Shown here: positions 1 to 7,055 of the stretch, piece after piece
Numbering within the stretch: the stretch's first letter is position 1
Layout: every line of letters begins with the position of its first letter
Assembly (NCBI GenBank): GCA_007131435.1
Contig: SLQM01000021.1
Location: 1 to 14,136 of the forward strand
Reading direction: 5' to 3'
Length of the DNA: 14,136 nt
Source: Syntrophomonadaceae bacterium
Lineage (GTDB): Bacteria > Bacillota > Dethiobacteria > DTU022
Translations under genes and position numbers: made by a program
Notes under the pieces: model-generated
The model's database searches: none
What the model saw: only the letters and a program-made list of their open reading frames with translations
What the model was told of the DNA's origin: nothing

Positions 1-279
1 AGATGCTGCATACCAATAAATTATTATTTTAAATAATGTGTCTATTATACATAAAAAAAGCAATATGCGCAAGAAAAAAAATACCAGTATTGTTCTAAAT
101 ATTATAATAATTATAGCGCTTTTTTGTTGCAGGTTTATGGAATGGCCCAAAAAAATATTAATTTTTATAGGTTTTGCGAGATTTACAGCTTTAAATTGCC
201 CGGGTCAGTTCGGAGGCAATTGACCTGAGTTAAGGGTTGATCCTCTAAATACAAATACATATATTGCCGGAAATCTTGT
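1..279. other. AT-rich left edge without a supported gene
   Basis: No convincing gene is visible here. The stretch is strikingly AT-rich up to about position 190. It contains a 61-codon open frame from a GTG at 38 (or ATG at 65) with one hydrophobic run rich in isoleucine, but no ribosome binding site precedes either start and base composition alone can produce such a frame. Positions 194-227 hold a small hairpin, listed separately. The region is the 3' side of the minus-strand DUF1847 gene. Confidence 0.5.
194..227. other. hairpin with two competing stems downstream of DUF1847 gene
   Basis: GGTCAGTT (203-210) pairs with AATTGACC (218-225) across a 7-base loop, with one G-T wobble, and can extend outward by a G-T and a C-G pair. 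AATTGCC (194-200) can alternatively pair with GGCAATT (215-221); the two stems share bases and exclude each other. There is no good T-run on either side, so it is at best a weak terminator for the minus-strand operon ending at 280. Confidence 0.3.
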
Positions 280-918
280 TTAAAATCTTTTCTTAAAGTA
301 ATGCTCTGCATAAATTGCCCCCAGGGGGTTGTGCGCTAAAACCCTGTCTTTAACTGCAAGTATAGTTACAGGAGGCTCAGCATACTGCAGAAAGAGAGAG
401 TCGTGGCCGACGCACAGCCCGAGCACAACTTTTAGTTCTGTTTTTGCCTTGTTCAAAAGCATTGCCTGGGCGACAGGATTGCACATTGCTTCAAAGTGCC
501 CCGGCTTAATTTTATTATTATCCGTCAGACCCAATTTTTCTTTTGGAATAGAGCCGGCCTTACATATAGCAGAAACTACATCAAAACCGCTATTAGTCAG
601 GATAGTTGAAACGCGTTCTGCTTCAAGGCGCAGCCCGATACAATAAGCAAGGCCAATTCTCTTATATTCCAAGCGGCGGGCGAAAGCAATAATCTCTTCT
701 ATCCTGGTCCACTTGCAGTAACCTTCCGCTTCCACCAGGGCGGCGCTGCAGGCCAGGTTATTAAGGTTTTCTTTCTGAAACTCAGTAAATGAGCGATCAA
801 ACAGTTCTTCATCAAATACCATGGGACAGCTTTCCGGGGTTTTTTCTTTCAGGCCGCTGCTGCAGGCCAACCTGCCACAGCTGGTACAATCCGGATAGCG
901 CTTTTCATTTAATGGCAT
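280..918 (-). CDS. DUF1847 family cysteine-rich putative metal-binding protein
   Basis: A 212-residue cytosolic protein recognised as DUF1847, a family of unknown function often labelled metal-binding. It has ten cysteines. Four sit in an N-terminal cluster (C11-x2-C14-x4-C19 and C31-P), which looks like a zinc or iron-sulfur site. Others lie in short conserved-looking motifs: C93 in GLAYCIGL, C119 in CKAG, C146 in MCNP and C169 in GLCVGHDSLF. No signal peptide or membrane segment is seen. The ATG start is supported by the purine-rich AGGGGAGTAGGTG just upstream. It lies 30 bases after the stop of the SLC13-type transporter on the same strand, so the two are probably cotranscribed and may handle the same compound or metal. 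The family call is fairly sure; the function is unknown. Confidence 0.85.
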   Translation of the reverse strand: MPLNEKRYPDCTSCGRLACSSGLKEKTPESCPMVFDEELFDRSFTEFQKENLNNLACSAALVEAEGYCKWTRIEEIIAFARRLEYKRIGLAYCIGLRLEAERVSTILTNSGFDVVSAICKAGSIPKEKLGLTDNNKIKPGHFEAMCNPVAQAMLLNKAKTELKVVLGLCVGHDSLFLQYAEPPVTILAVKDRVLAHNPLGAIYAEHYFKKRF

Positions 919-948
919 ATTTACACCTACTCCCCTGTAATTTTTTAA

Positions 949-2400
949 TTACCATAAAGCATATAAAAAAGGCCACCAGTAGCGGGCTGCAACTGCAACT
1001 GCAATGGTAGCAGCTATGGTTAGCGGTATTCCTGCTTTTAAAAAATCGATAGCGGTTAGCTTTCCCGTGCTGTATACAATTACACCGGGCATGGTCTGGA
1101 TAACCAGTATAAATCCCAACAGGCCTGATGCACCTGTCACCAGTACCCAGTATAGCGGATCTATTCCTGTCCTGGAACCCAGCTCCAGGACCATGGGAAT
1201 CATGATAATTATCAGGGTGGCAACATTGCCGATGAAGAGGTGGTAAAAGTGAACCATAATGCCCATCAGGAAAAAGGCTGCCAGTGAAAATGAAAACAGC
1301 AGGGGCAGAAGTTCTTCAGGAAATAGTATGCCTGCCAGGTAGCCGGCCGCCCCTGTGCTGATAAATACAAGGCCCATGGAGAGGTTCGTACCGATCATCA
1401 AAATATTTCCCCAGCTAATATCCAGCAGTTTGTTCCAGGCAATAAAACCTGCGCCGGGAAGGGCCATCAGGATAACGGCTAAAATGGCGGGAACAAAAGT
1501 TGGCCAGCCATGGATAAAATCGGTCATCCAGAGAGCAACAGTTAAAAAAAGAATGGTGATAAGCCTTTTTTCAGCAGTAGTTAACGGTTCAAAAGATTGG
1601 AGTTCCTTTTTTAGGTGTTTCAACCGCTCACCAGGTTCGTGGCAATCCCCGGACGGAAACACCCTGGTTAAAATAAACCAGGTGCAGGGTATAAGTGCTA
1701 TACTGATTGGCGCAAAAAGCACAAGCCAGCGGGTATAGGTTATTTCATAATCCAGGTTTGCGGATATAAGCTCTGCGGTTATTACATTTCCAATGGCCCC
1801 TGGAAGAACAGCCAGGGCGGTTATATGAGTACCGTAAGCAAGCCCCAGCAAAAGAATTTTATGAACTCGCTGGTCTACACCGGACTTGACAAAATATTGT
1901 CCCAGGGTATAAATAACTGGAAGCAGCATTGTAGCTTTTACGGCAGTTGTAGGCACGAAGAAAGCCATTAACTGCAGGGTGACAAGAAGCGCTAACAAAC
2001 TGCCCCCGGGTGATGCCCCAAATTTGATAATTGTATAGTAGGCAATTCTTTCTCCCAGGGTAGTATGGCTAATTGCTTTAGCCATCATTAAACCGGCCAG
2101 GACTAAAAATGTTGAACCGGCGCTAAAACCGCTTAGCACAATTTCTGTTGAAGCTGTACCCGTGGCCATTAAACCGAAAATAATCAGAAAACAGGTCATG
2201 GAAAGCGGCAGCGGTTCAAGAACCCACAGCAGTACCCCGGCCACAATCACGGAGAGGGCGGCTCCCATTTCCCTGCCTATAACAGGCGTGGTAACAAAGT
2301 AGAGAATAAAAAAGCAGGCCAGGGGTATAAGCAGCCCTATTGCCTGTTTTTTGCTGATAGTTTTAATTCCTATGCCTGGCTTCCCGATAACAATCAGCAC
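949..2400 (-). CDS. SLC13/DASS-family anion (dicarboxylate-type) transporter
   Basis: A 483-residue integral membrane protein with about 11-14 hydrophobic segments (first at about 20-36, last at about 455-475). Length and layout match the divalent anion:sodium symporter family (CitT/INDY type), which imports dicarboxylates, citrate or sulfate. The two re-entrant-loop positions that carry Ser-Asn-Thr in typical members are altered here: PTT at 150-152 (FVPTTAVKATMLLPV) and GNV at 391-393 (IGNVATLIIIMIP). Substrate and coupling ion therefore cannot be assumed. A hydrophilic loop (about 248-278) separates the two halves. The start is GTG at 2400, the first usable codon after an in-frame stop, without a clear Shine-Dalgarno; a slightly later start is possible. 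It is the first gene of an apparent operon with the DUF1847 gene, 30 bases downstream. Confidence 0.85.
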   Translation of the reverse strand: MLIVIGKPGIGIKTISKKQAIGLLIPLACFFILYFVTTPVIGREMGAALSVIVAGVLLWVLEPLPLSMTCFLIIFGLMATGTASTEIVLSGFSAGSTFLVLAGLMMAKAISHTTLGERIAYYTIIKFGASPGGSLLALLVTLQLMAFFVPTTAVKATMLLPVIYTLGQYFVKSGVDQRVHKILLLGLAYGTHITALAVLPGAIGNVITAELISANLDYEITYTRWLVLFAPISIALIPCTWFILTRVFPSGDCHEPGERLKHLKKELQSFEPLTTAEKRLITILFLTVALWMTDFIHGWPTFVPAILAVILMALPGAGFIAWNKLLDISWGNILMIGTNLSMGLVFISTGAAGYLAGILFPEELLPLLFSFSLAAFFLMGIMVHFYHLFIGNVATLIIIMIPMVLELGSRTGIDPLYWVLVTGASGLLGFILVIQTMPGVIVYSTGKLTAIDFLKAGIPLTIAATIAVAVAARYWWPFLYALW

Positions 2401-2460
2401 CCCGTAAAAGATATATAAATCTACTTATTAGACCCGGGAAGCTAAATATCCTACATAATT

Positions 2461-2489
2461 AATAAAAAACCAGCTTTATAAGCTGGTTT
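2461..2489 (-). terminator. rho-independent terminator of the DEAD-box helicase gene
   Basis: AAACCAGCTT (2467-2476) and AAGCTGGTTT (2480-2489) form a perfect 10-bp stem with a 3-base loop. Read on the minus strand the stem runs into TTTTTTATT. It lies 40 bases past the helicase stop codon and before the transporter gene, so it separates the two minus-strand units. Confidence 0.85.
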
Positions 2490-2528
2490 ATAAGGTGTTT
2501 ACAGGCAAATTATATATTAATTTCTTTT

Positions 2529-3959
2529 TTACATGTAAGGGTTATGCTTTTTTTTATGCCCGCTGCGCCCTTTTTTGCTGCCCGGCTTGTGTCGGTAGGT
2601 CGGCCTGCTTCTCTTTTCTGGCGGCCTGCTTTTTTTGGTAACCCAGGGTTTTTCAATTGTAATATTTACTGGAGTTTGATCGGGTTCCCTGGTAATCATT
2701 TTTAACGCTGCAGCAATAAGGTCCAGCGCTTTTCCACTGTCTAACAGCTCCCGGGCTAAATCTTTATATTCAAGATGGTCGTTTTTTTCAATAACCTTGA
2801 AAAGCTTATCGGCTGCCTGGCGCTGTTGCCTTTCAATAGTTTCACTAACGGTTGGTACAGGCTTGCGGATAATATTTCTTTTAATTGACCGCTCTATATG
2901 AGCCAGGTGGCCTCTTTCGCGTTGCGAAACAAATGTGGCCGCAATTCCCGGTTTACCAAGACGGCCGGTTCTTCCAATCCGGTGGACATAACTGTCAGGG
3001 TCCTGGGGGATATCAAAATTGTATACATGAGTAACCGATCCGATATCCAGGCCTCTTGCCGCCACATCGGTTGCAACAAGAATTTCAATAGTCCCGTTCT
3101 TAAATTTTTTCATTACACTATCTCTTTTTGATTGAGTTAAATCGCCATGGATTGCCTCTACCGAGTAGCCTCTTTTGTTCAAGGCTTCAAAAAGTTCATC
3201 TACCCGTCTTTTGGTTCTGCCAAAGACTATGGCCGCATCTGGCGAGTGAAGATCGAGCAGCCGGCACAGGGAGTCAAACTTATCTTTTTCGTCAGTCAGG
3301 TAATAATACTGGTCTGTATTTGGAACGGTCATTTCTTTTGACTTGATCTTTACAAATTCCGGTTCTTTCATGAATTTTTGGGCCAAATCGCGAATCGGCT
3401 GGGGCATGGTCGCTGAGAAAAGCATGGTTTGCCTGTTATCAGGCACTTCAGTGAGAATAGTTTCTATATCCTCGCGGAAGCCCATGTTCAGCATTTCATC
3501 TGCTTCATCCAGGACAACAACTGAAAGCTGCTGCAGCCTGATCAGTTTTCTGCGCATATGATCCATCAACCTGCCGGGAGTGGCAACAATAATCTGCGGC
3601 TTTTTCTTGAGCGCCTTTATCTGCCGCTCAATATCCTGGCCCCCGTATATTGGCAAAGCCTTAATTCTTTTATATTGCCCCAGGCTGTTTAACTCTTCTG
3701 CCACCTGGACAGCAAGCTCCCGGGTTGGGGTAATCACTAAACCCTGGACAAAGGGTCTATCAGGAGTGCATTTTTCTAACATGGGAATACCAAAAGCAGC
3801 GGTTTTTCCGGTTCCGGTCTGGGCCTGGCCAATTATATCTTTTCCAGATAAAGCAATTGGGATTGCCTGTTCCTGGATCGATGTAGTTTCTTCGAATCCC
3901 ATGGTTGTCGTGGCCCTGATAACCGGTTCGCTAATTCCAAACTCGTAAAACGTTGACAT
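2529..3959 (-). CDS. DEAD-box ATP-dependent RNA helicase (CshA/DeaD type)
   Basis: A 476-residue cytosolic helicase that uses ATP to unwind short RNA duplexes, acting in ribosome assembly, mRNA decay and cold adaptation in this family. All core motifs are present: Q motif (21-34, with Q29), Walker A AQTGTGKT (46-53), PTREL (78-82), TPGR (127-130), DEAD (151-154), SAT (182-184), ARGLD (301-305) and HRIGRTGR (326-333). After about residue 430 comes a highly basic tail rich in Lys, Arg, Gly and Pro, typical of an RNA-binding extension. The length fits the CshA/DeaD group. The ATG is preceded by AGAGGAAA at good spacing. The gene follows the cold-shock protein gene on the same strand, separated by 147 bases with a hairpin, and ends at a strong terminator. 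Which paralogue it is (CshA, CshB or DeaD) cannot be decided from sequence alone. Confidence 0.95.
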   Translation of the reverse strand: MSTFYEFGISEPVIRATTTMGFEETTSIQEQAIPIALSGKDIIGQAQTGTGKTAAFGIPMLEKCTPDRPFVQGLVITPTRELAVQVAEELNSLGQYKRIKALPIYGGQDIERQIKALKKKPQIIVATPGRLMDHMRRKLIRLQQLSVVVLDEADEMLNMGFREDIETILTEVPDNRQTMLFSATMPQPIRDLAQKFMKEPEFVKIKSKEMTVPNTDQYYYLTDEKDKFDSLCRLLDLHSPDAAIVFGRTKRRVDELFEALNKRGYSVEAIHGDLTQSKRDSVMKKFKNGTIEILVATDVAARGLDIGSVTHVYNFDIPQDPDSYVHRIGRTGRLGKPGIAATFVSQRERGHLAHIERSIKRNIIRKPVPTVSETIERQQRQAADKLFKVIEKNDHLEYKDLARELLDSGKALDLIAAALKMITREPDQTPVNITIEKPWVTKKSRPPEKRSRPTYRHKPGSKKGRSGHKKKHNPYM

Positions 3960-3982
3960 CTATACTATTTCCTCTCACACGC

Positions 3983-4018
3983 TTAAATTGCCAGCAGGTA
4001 TAATTAAATTGCCTGCAG
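3983..4018. repeat. tandem 15-mer direct repeat upstream of the helicase gene
   Basis: TTAAATTGCCAGCAG (3983-3997) and TTAAATTGCCTGCAG (4004-4018) differ at one base and are spaced 21 bp start to start, two turns of the helix. They lie 24-59 bases upstream of the helicase start codon, where a promoter or leader is expected. They could be operator sites or part of an mRNA leader structure. The function is unknown. Confidence 0.5.
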
Positions 4019-4042
4019 CTTAGTTTTTGCTTATATCCAAGT

Positions 4043-4077
4043 AAAAGGGCACTTCCATAACGACCGGAAATGCCCTT
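4043..4077 (-). terminator. hairpin terminator or attenuator behind the cold-shock gene
   Basis: On the minus strand AAGGGCATTTCC pairs with GGAAGTGCCCTT (12 bp, one wobble; plus positions 4066-4077 and 4045-4056) around a 9-base loop and runs into a short TTTT tract. It begins about 30 bases after the csp stop and precedes the helicase on the same strand. The short T-run may allow partial read-through. Confidence 0.6.
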
Positions 4078-4106
4078 ACATTTAATTTGTTTAGTCTCTT
4101 ATATGT

Positions 4107-4304
4107 TTACCTGGGAACTACGTTGGCAGCTTGTGCTCCGCGATCACCATCGACTACTTCAAATTCAACTTCCTGACCCTCTTCGAGAGTTTTAAAGCCG
4201 TCACTCTGGATTGCAGAGAAATGAACAAAAACGTCTGTGCCTTCCTCTGTCTCGATGAATCCGTAGCCTTTGTCTGGGTTAAACCATTTTACTTTACCTT
4301 GCAT
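4107..4304 (-). CDS. cold-shock protein, CspA/CspB family
   Basis: A 65-residue single cold-shock domain, the standard length for the family. These proteins bind single-stranded RNA and DNA and act as RNA chaperones. RNP1 is KGYGFIE (12-18) and RNP2 is VFVHF (25-29); the opening GKVKWFN is classic. The ATG has a strong AAGGAGA ribosome site 9 bases upstream. The leader region up to about 4480 is long, as is usual for csp genes whose 5' UTR folds in a temperature-dependent way; I cannot verify such folding here. It is transcribed away from arcA and toward the DEAD-box helicase, a common functional partner in cold adaptation. The identification is secure; a specific paralogue letter is not assignable. 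Confidence 0.97.
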   Translation of the reverse strand: MQGKVKWFNPDKGYGFIETEEGTDVFVHFSAIQSDGFKTLEEGQEVEFEVVDGDRGAQAANVVPR

Positions 4305-4441
4305 GTTGTTAATTCTCCTTCAAGTTTAGAATGAATCAAAAAGAGGAATATCCGTCAAACCCTTCTTTCCCTTGCCAGACAGAGGTAGGAACAGTCTGAT
4401 CTATTCACGTCTTCTTAACACTGTTCGTAACAATATCACAG

Positions 4442-4469
4442 TTGCACGAAAATTGCAAGCAAATATAAA
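4442..4469 (+). promoter_or_regulatory. sigma-A-type promoter for arcA
   Basis: TTGCAC (4442-4447) and TATAAA (4464-4469) are separated by 16 bases. Transcription would start near 4476, giving a leader of about 170 bases before arcA that holds a hairpin and a possible leader peptide. Confidence 0.5.
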
Positions 4470-4480
4470 TTTGCAAGCAA
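4453..4480. repeat. direct repeat TTGCAAGCAA flanking the arcA -10 box
   Basis: TTGCAAGCAA occurs at 4453-4462 and 4471-4480, an 18-bp period. The copies sit on both sides of the TATAAA box and each contains the dyad TTGC-NN-GCAA. The placement fits an operator for a repressor acting on arcA, csp or both. No regulator can be named. Confidence 0.4.
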
Positions 4481-4515
4481 TTAAAAAAAGAATCGCCCCT
4501 TTAAAAGTTAAATGA

Positions 4516-4535
4516 GCAGGATTATTAACTCCTGC
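4516..4535 (+). other. leader hairpin upstream of arcA
   Basis: GCAGGA (4516-4521) and TCCTGC (4530-4535) form a 6-bp stem with an 8-base loop inside the predicted arcA leader. No T-run follows, so it is not a standard terminator. A second weak stem (4598-4603 with 4613-4618) lies further down. Confidence 0.35.
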
Positions 4536-4564
4536 AGGTGAAATAATAACAAGGAACTATCTCC

Positions 4565-4624
4565 ATGGTTGGGTGGAAGGTTGCAGTTGAAGCAGAAGCC
4601 TGGCCTGTTTTACCGGGCATGTAA
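4565..4624 (+). CDS. possible 19-residue leader peptide upstream of arcA
   Basis: ATG at 4565 opens a 19-codon frame reading MVGWKVAVEAEAWPVLPGM and stops at TAA 4622-4624, 25 bases before arcA. AAGGA (4551-4555) sits 9 bases before the ATG, a credible ribosome site. The peptide has two tryptophans, no arginine and no membrane segment. Its end overlaps the weak GCCTGG/CCGGGC stem, so its translation could influence leader folding. It resembles no leader peptide I know. It may be chance, so confidence is low; the good ribosome site and placement are the only support. Confidence 0.3.
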   Translation: MVGWKVAVEAEAWPVLPGM

Positions 4625-4649
4625 AAAAGTATTATAAGGGGTGTTGTAA

Positions 4650-5870
4650 ATGAGTGAAATGATGCAGGTATGGTCCGAAGTAGGTCAGCTGAAAAAAGTG
4701 CTGCTGCACAGGCCGGGACCGGAGCTGAAGAACCTGACCCCGCGTTACCTTGAAGACTTGCTGTTTGATGAAATACCCTGGCTGGCCAAGGCCCAGGTTG
4801 AGCATGACGGTTTTTCACAGGCCTTAAAAGATCATGGTGCCGAGGTGTTTTACATAGATAACCTGTTAATGGATGTTGTAAGCGACCCGGAGGTTAAAAG
4901 CGCCCTTATTAAGAAACATTTAAAGGCCAGCCCCCTGATTGAAACTGAGGTAATTGATACCATTTACAATTATCTAAACAACCTGAAGCCTGAAGAGCTT
5001 GTTTCTACCCTGGTAGCGGGGCTTCTGAAGAAAGAGGTACAAAGCCTGAAGCAGTACACTACATTAAGTGATTTAACCCTTGACAGCTACCCTTTTTACC
5101 TGCCTCCCCTGCCTAACATGTATTTTACCAGGGATCACGGAGCCATGGTTGGTGATAAACTGCAGGTAAGCAGCATGTTTAATCCTGCCCGCCGGTTGGA
5201 GACAATATTCCTCAGGTTCATCCAGAAATACCATCCGCTTTTCAGGAAGGTTGATCTTTCTTATCATGAAGAAATACCCTATGGCATAGAAGGCGGAGAC
5301 GTGCTGGTTTTGAATGAAGACACCCTGGCTATCGGGTTAAGTGAAAGAACAACAGAAGAGGCAATTGAATGGGTGGCTCAAAAATACCTGGTCCAGAAAG
5401 AACTGGTAAAGCAGATTATTGTGGTGCAAATCCCCACCAAGAGGGCATACATGCATCTTGACACGGTTTTTACCATGGTTGACCGGGACAAGTTTTTGAT
5501 GTACCCAGGTATCAGGGATGCTATTAATGTATATTGGCTTCAGAAGGGAAAAGATGACAGGGTGGCAGCCTCAAACGGTTATAACCTGCAGGGTGCCTTA
5601 AAGGCGGCCCTTGGTGTGAAGCAGGTGGAAATAATCTATTCCGGCGCCAATGATGAGATTACAGCAGCCAGGGAACAATGGGGCGACAGCACCAATACCC
5701 TGGCAGTTAAACCCGGAGTGGTGATCTGTTACGACAGGAATGAAGCAACAAATGATACCTTGCGCCGGCATGGTATTGAAACTATTGAGATAGACGGATC
5801 AGAACTTGTTCGTGGAAGAGGAGGCCCTCGTTGTATGAGTATGCCCCTGGACCGGGAATACCCCTGGTAG
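4650..5870 (+). CDS. arcA: arginine deiminase
   Basis: Hydrolyses L-arginine to L-citrulline and ammonia, the first step of the arginine deiminase pathway that yields ATP through carbamoyl phosphate and raises pH. The 406-residue protein is of normal length. All catalytic residues are in place: N156 and D162 in PNMYFTRD, R181/R182, E214 in EGGD, R233 in SERT, H269 and D271 in HLDTVF, and the nucleophile C395 in the C-terminal GRGGPRCMSMPL. The helical insertion (about 75-145) is present. The ATG has AAGGGGTG 6 bases upstream. The usual partners arcB, arcC and arcD are not adjacent; instead glpX follows after 58 bases on the same strand. They may be elsewhere in the genome, or this enzyme may serve arginine catabolism or acid/ammonia balance alone. 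The identification is secure. Confidence 0.97.
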   Translation: MSEMMQVWSEVGQLKKVLLHRPGPELKNLTPRYLEDLLFDEIPWLAKAQVEHDGFSQALKDHGAEVFYIDNLLMDVVSDPEVKSALIKKHLKASPLIETEVIDTIYNYLNNLKPEELVSTLVAGLLKKEVQSLKQYTTLSDLTLDSYPFYLPPLPNMYFTRDHGAMVGDKLQVSSMFNPARRLETIFLRFIQKYHPLFRKVDLSYHEEIPYGIEGGDVLVLNEDTLAIGLSERTTEEAIEWVAQKYLVQKELVKQIIVVQIPTKRAYMHLDTVFTMVDRDKFLMYPGIRDAINVYWLQKGKDDRVAASNGYNLQGALKAALGVKQVEIIYSGANDEITAAREQWGDSTNTLAVKPGVVICYDRNEATNDTLRRHGIETIEIDGSELVRGRGGPRCMSMPLDREYPW

Positions 5871-5928
5871 ATATGCATTGCCCGGTTTAGCGGTAGCTTA
5901 TAAAAGCCAGTAGAAAGGAGAGCGGGTC

Positions 5929-6915
5929 ATGGAACGGGAATTATCACTTGAATTTGTGCGTGTAACCGAAGCTGCAGCCTTAGCCTCCGGACGGCTTATG
6001 GGCCGTGGTGACAAAGAAGCAGCAGATCAGGCTGCGGTAGATGCAATGCGTTCTGTCTTTGATACGGTGCACATTGACGGGACAGTTGTGATTGGAGAGG
6101 GAGAAAAAGACGAGGCTCCCATGCTCTACACAGGTGAAAAAGTGGGGGTGGGGAAGGAACCCCGGGTAGATGTTGCCGTAGATCCCCTCGAGGGGACTAA
6201 CCTTGTAGCCAAGGGTTTGCCAAATGCCCTTTCAGTTGTTGCCATAGCGCCGGAAGGCTGCCTGCTTAAGGCGGCAGATGTTTTTTACATGGATAAAATT
6301 GCCGTTGGGCCAAAAGCCCGGGGATGTATAGATATTAATGCCTCGGTCAGCGAAAATCTTAAGGCGGTGGCAAAAGCAATGGACCGGGATGTGCGGGACT
6401 TAACGGCAATTATCCTGGAACGCCCCCGTCACGAAGACCTGATTGCAGAAATAAGAGAATCCGGGGCAAGGGTTAAGCTGATTACAGACGGGGATGTTTC
6501 TGCTGCCATTGCTACTTCAATTGACACATCGGGTGTGGATATTCTATTTGGAATCGGGGGCGCTCCGGAGGGTGTAATATCTGCAGTCGCCCTGAAAATA
6601 CTTGGCGGTGACATGCAGTGCAGGTTAGTGCCAAAGGGCAAAGATAAAACCGTGGAAGATGACAGCAAGGATGAAAGGTTTAAAAAAGTCCTGATGCTTG
6701 ACGACCTGGCCATGGGCGAAGACCTCTTTTTTGCCGCTACCGGAATTACTGATGGAGATATGTTAAACGGGGTACGCTACAGCGGTAAAAGCGCAGAAAC
6801 CCACTCACTGGTGATGCGTGGAACCACCAGGACTATTCGAAACATACGCGCTACTCACAGGTTGGAGAGAAAACCAAAGTTTGTCTCGGAAGAGGCAAGC
6901 TGCAGGGTAAAATAA
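5929..6915 (+). CDS. glpX: class II fructose-1,6-bisphosphatase
   Basis: Removes the 1-phosphate of fructose 1,6-bisphosphate in gluconeogenesis. Some GlpX proteins also act on sedoheptulose 1,7-bisphosphate. The 328 residues match the family length. The metal-binding residues of E. coli GlpX line up: D33, E57 in GEGEKDEAPM (56-65), D85 and E88 in DPLEGT (85-90), and E214 in GGAPEG. The protein is complete at both ends. AAAGGAG lies 8 bases before the ATG. The 58-base gap after arcA contains no terminator, so cotranscription is likely; the pairing has no obvious pathway logic beyond growth on amino acids, where gluconeogenesis is required. Downstream, 140 bases separate it from the dehydratase gene. 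Confidence 0.96.
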   Translation: MERELSLEFVRVTEAAALASGRLMGRGDKEAADQAAVDAMRSVFDTVHIDGTVVIGEGEKDEAPMLYTGEKVGVGKEPRVDVAVDPLEGTNLVAKGLPNALSVVAIAPEGCLLKAADVFYMDKIAVGPKARGCIDINASVSENLKAVAKAMDRDVRDLTAIILERPRHEDLIAEIRESGARVKLITDGDVSAAIATSIDTSGVDILFGIGGAPEGVISAVALKILGGDMQCRLVPKGKDKTVEDDSKDERFKKVLMLDDLAMGEDLFFAATGITDGDMLNGVRYSGKSAETHSLVMRGTTRTIRNIRATHRLERKPKFVSEEASCRVK

Positions 6916-6939
6916 TATTTTCAATCCTATCGCTTCTCT

Positions 6940-6988
6940 CACCTGGCATGTAAGCAATTTAATGCTATCTTATATTCGGCTGCAGGTG
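6940..6988. other. inverted repeat downstream of glpX
   Basis: CACCTG (6940-6945) and CAGGTG (6983-6988) can pair around a 37-base interior that itself contains AGCA/TGCT (6953-6956 with 6963-6966). No T-run follows. It may be a weak terminator or mRNA 3' structure for glpX; support is only the pairing. Confidence 0.25.
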
Positions 6989-7055
6989 ATGCATAACTTT
7001 TGATGGTAAAATGGTGTCAATAATAAAAGATTAACCAGGGTAAAGGGGTCAGGAT

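Larger units (their letters stand above)
4305..4649. promoter_or_regulatory. divergent regulatory region between csp and arcA
   Basis: This 345-base stretch carries the 5' leader of csp (minus) and the promoter and leader of arcA (plus). Visible elements, listed separately, are a plus-strand promoter (4442-4469), a direct repeat TTGCAAGCAA twice (4453-4480), a hairpin (4516-4535) and a short ORF (4565-4624). A csp promoter must lie here too, but I cannot assign its -10 box with confidence. No ArgR-type box was recognised. Confidence 0.6.

Noticed and set aside
38..223. 61-codon plus-strand frame with a hydrophobic run
   Set aside because: No ribosome site, extreme AT bias that favours chance Ile/Lys/Phe codons, and no recognisable family.
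937..952. Palindrome GTAATTTTTTAATTAC between transporter and DUF1847 genes
   Set aside because: All-AT stem overlapping the transporter stop codon is too weak to be a terminator inside a likely operon.
4525..4818. 97-codon minus-strand frame over the arcA start
   Set aside because: Overlaps the clearly real arcA N-terminus on the other strand and has no family features.
4532..6989. Shared CTGCAGGTGA at 4532-4541 and 6980-6989
   Set aside because: A 10-base match within 14 kb is expected by chance many times over; the flanks do not extend it.
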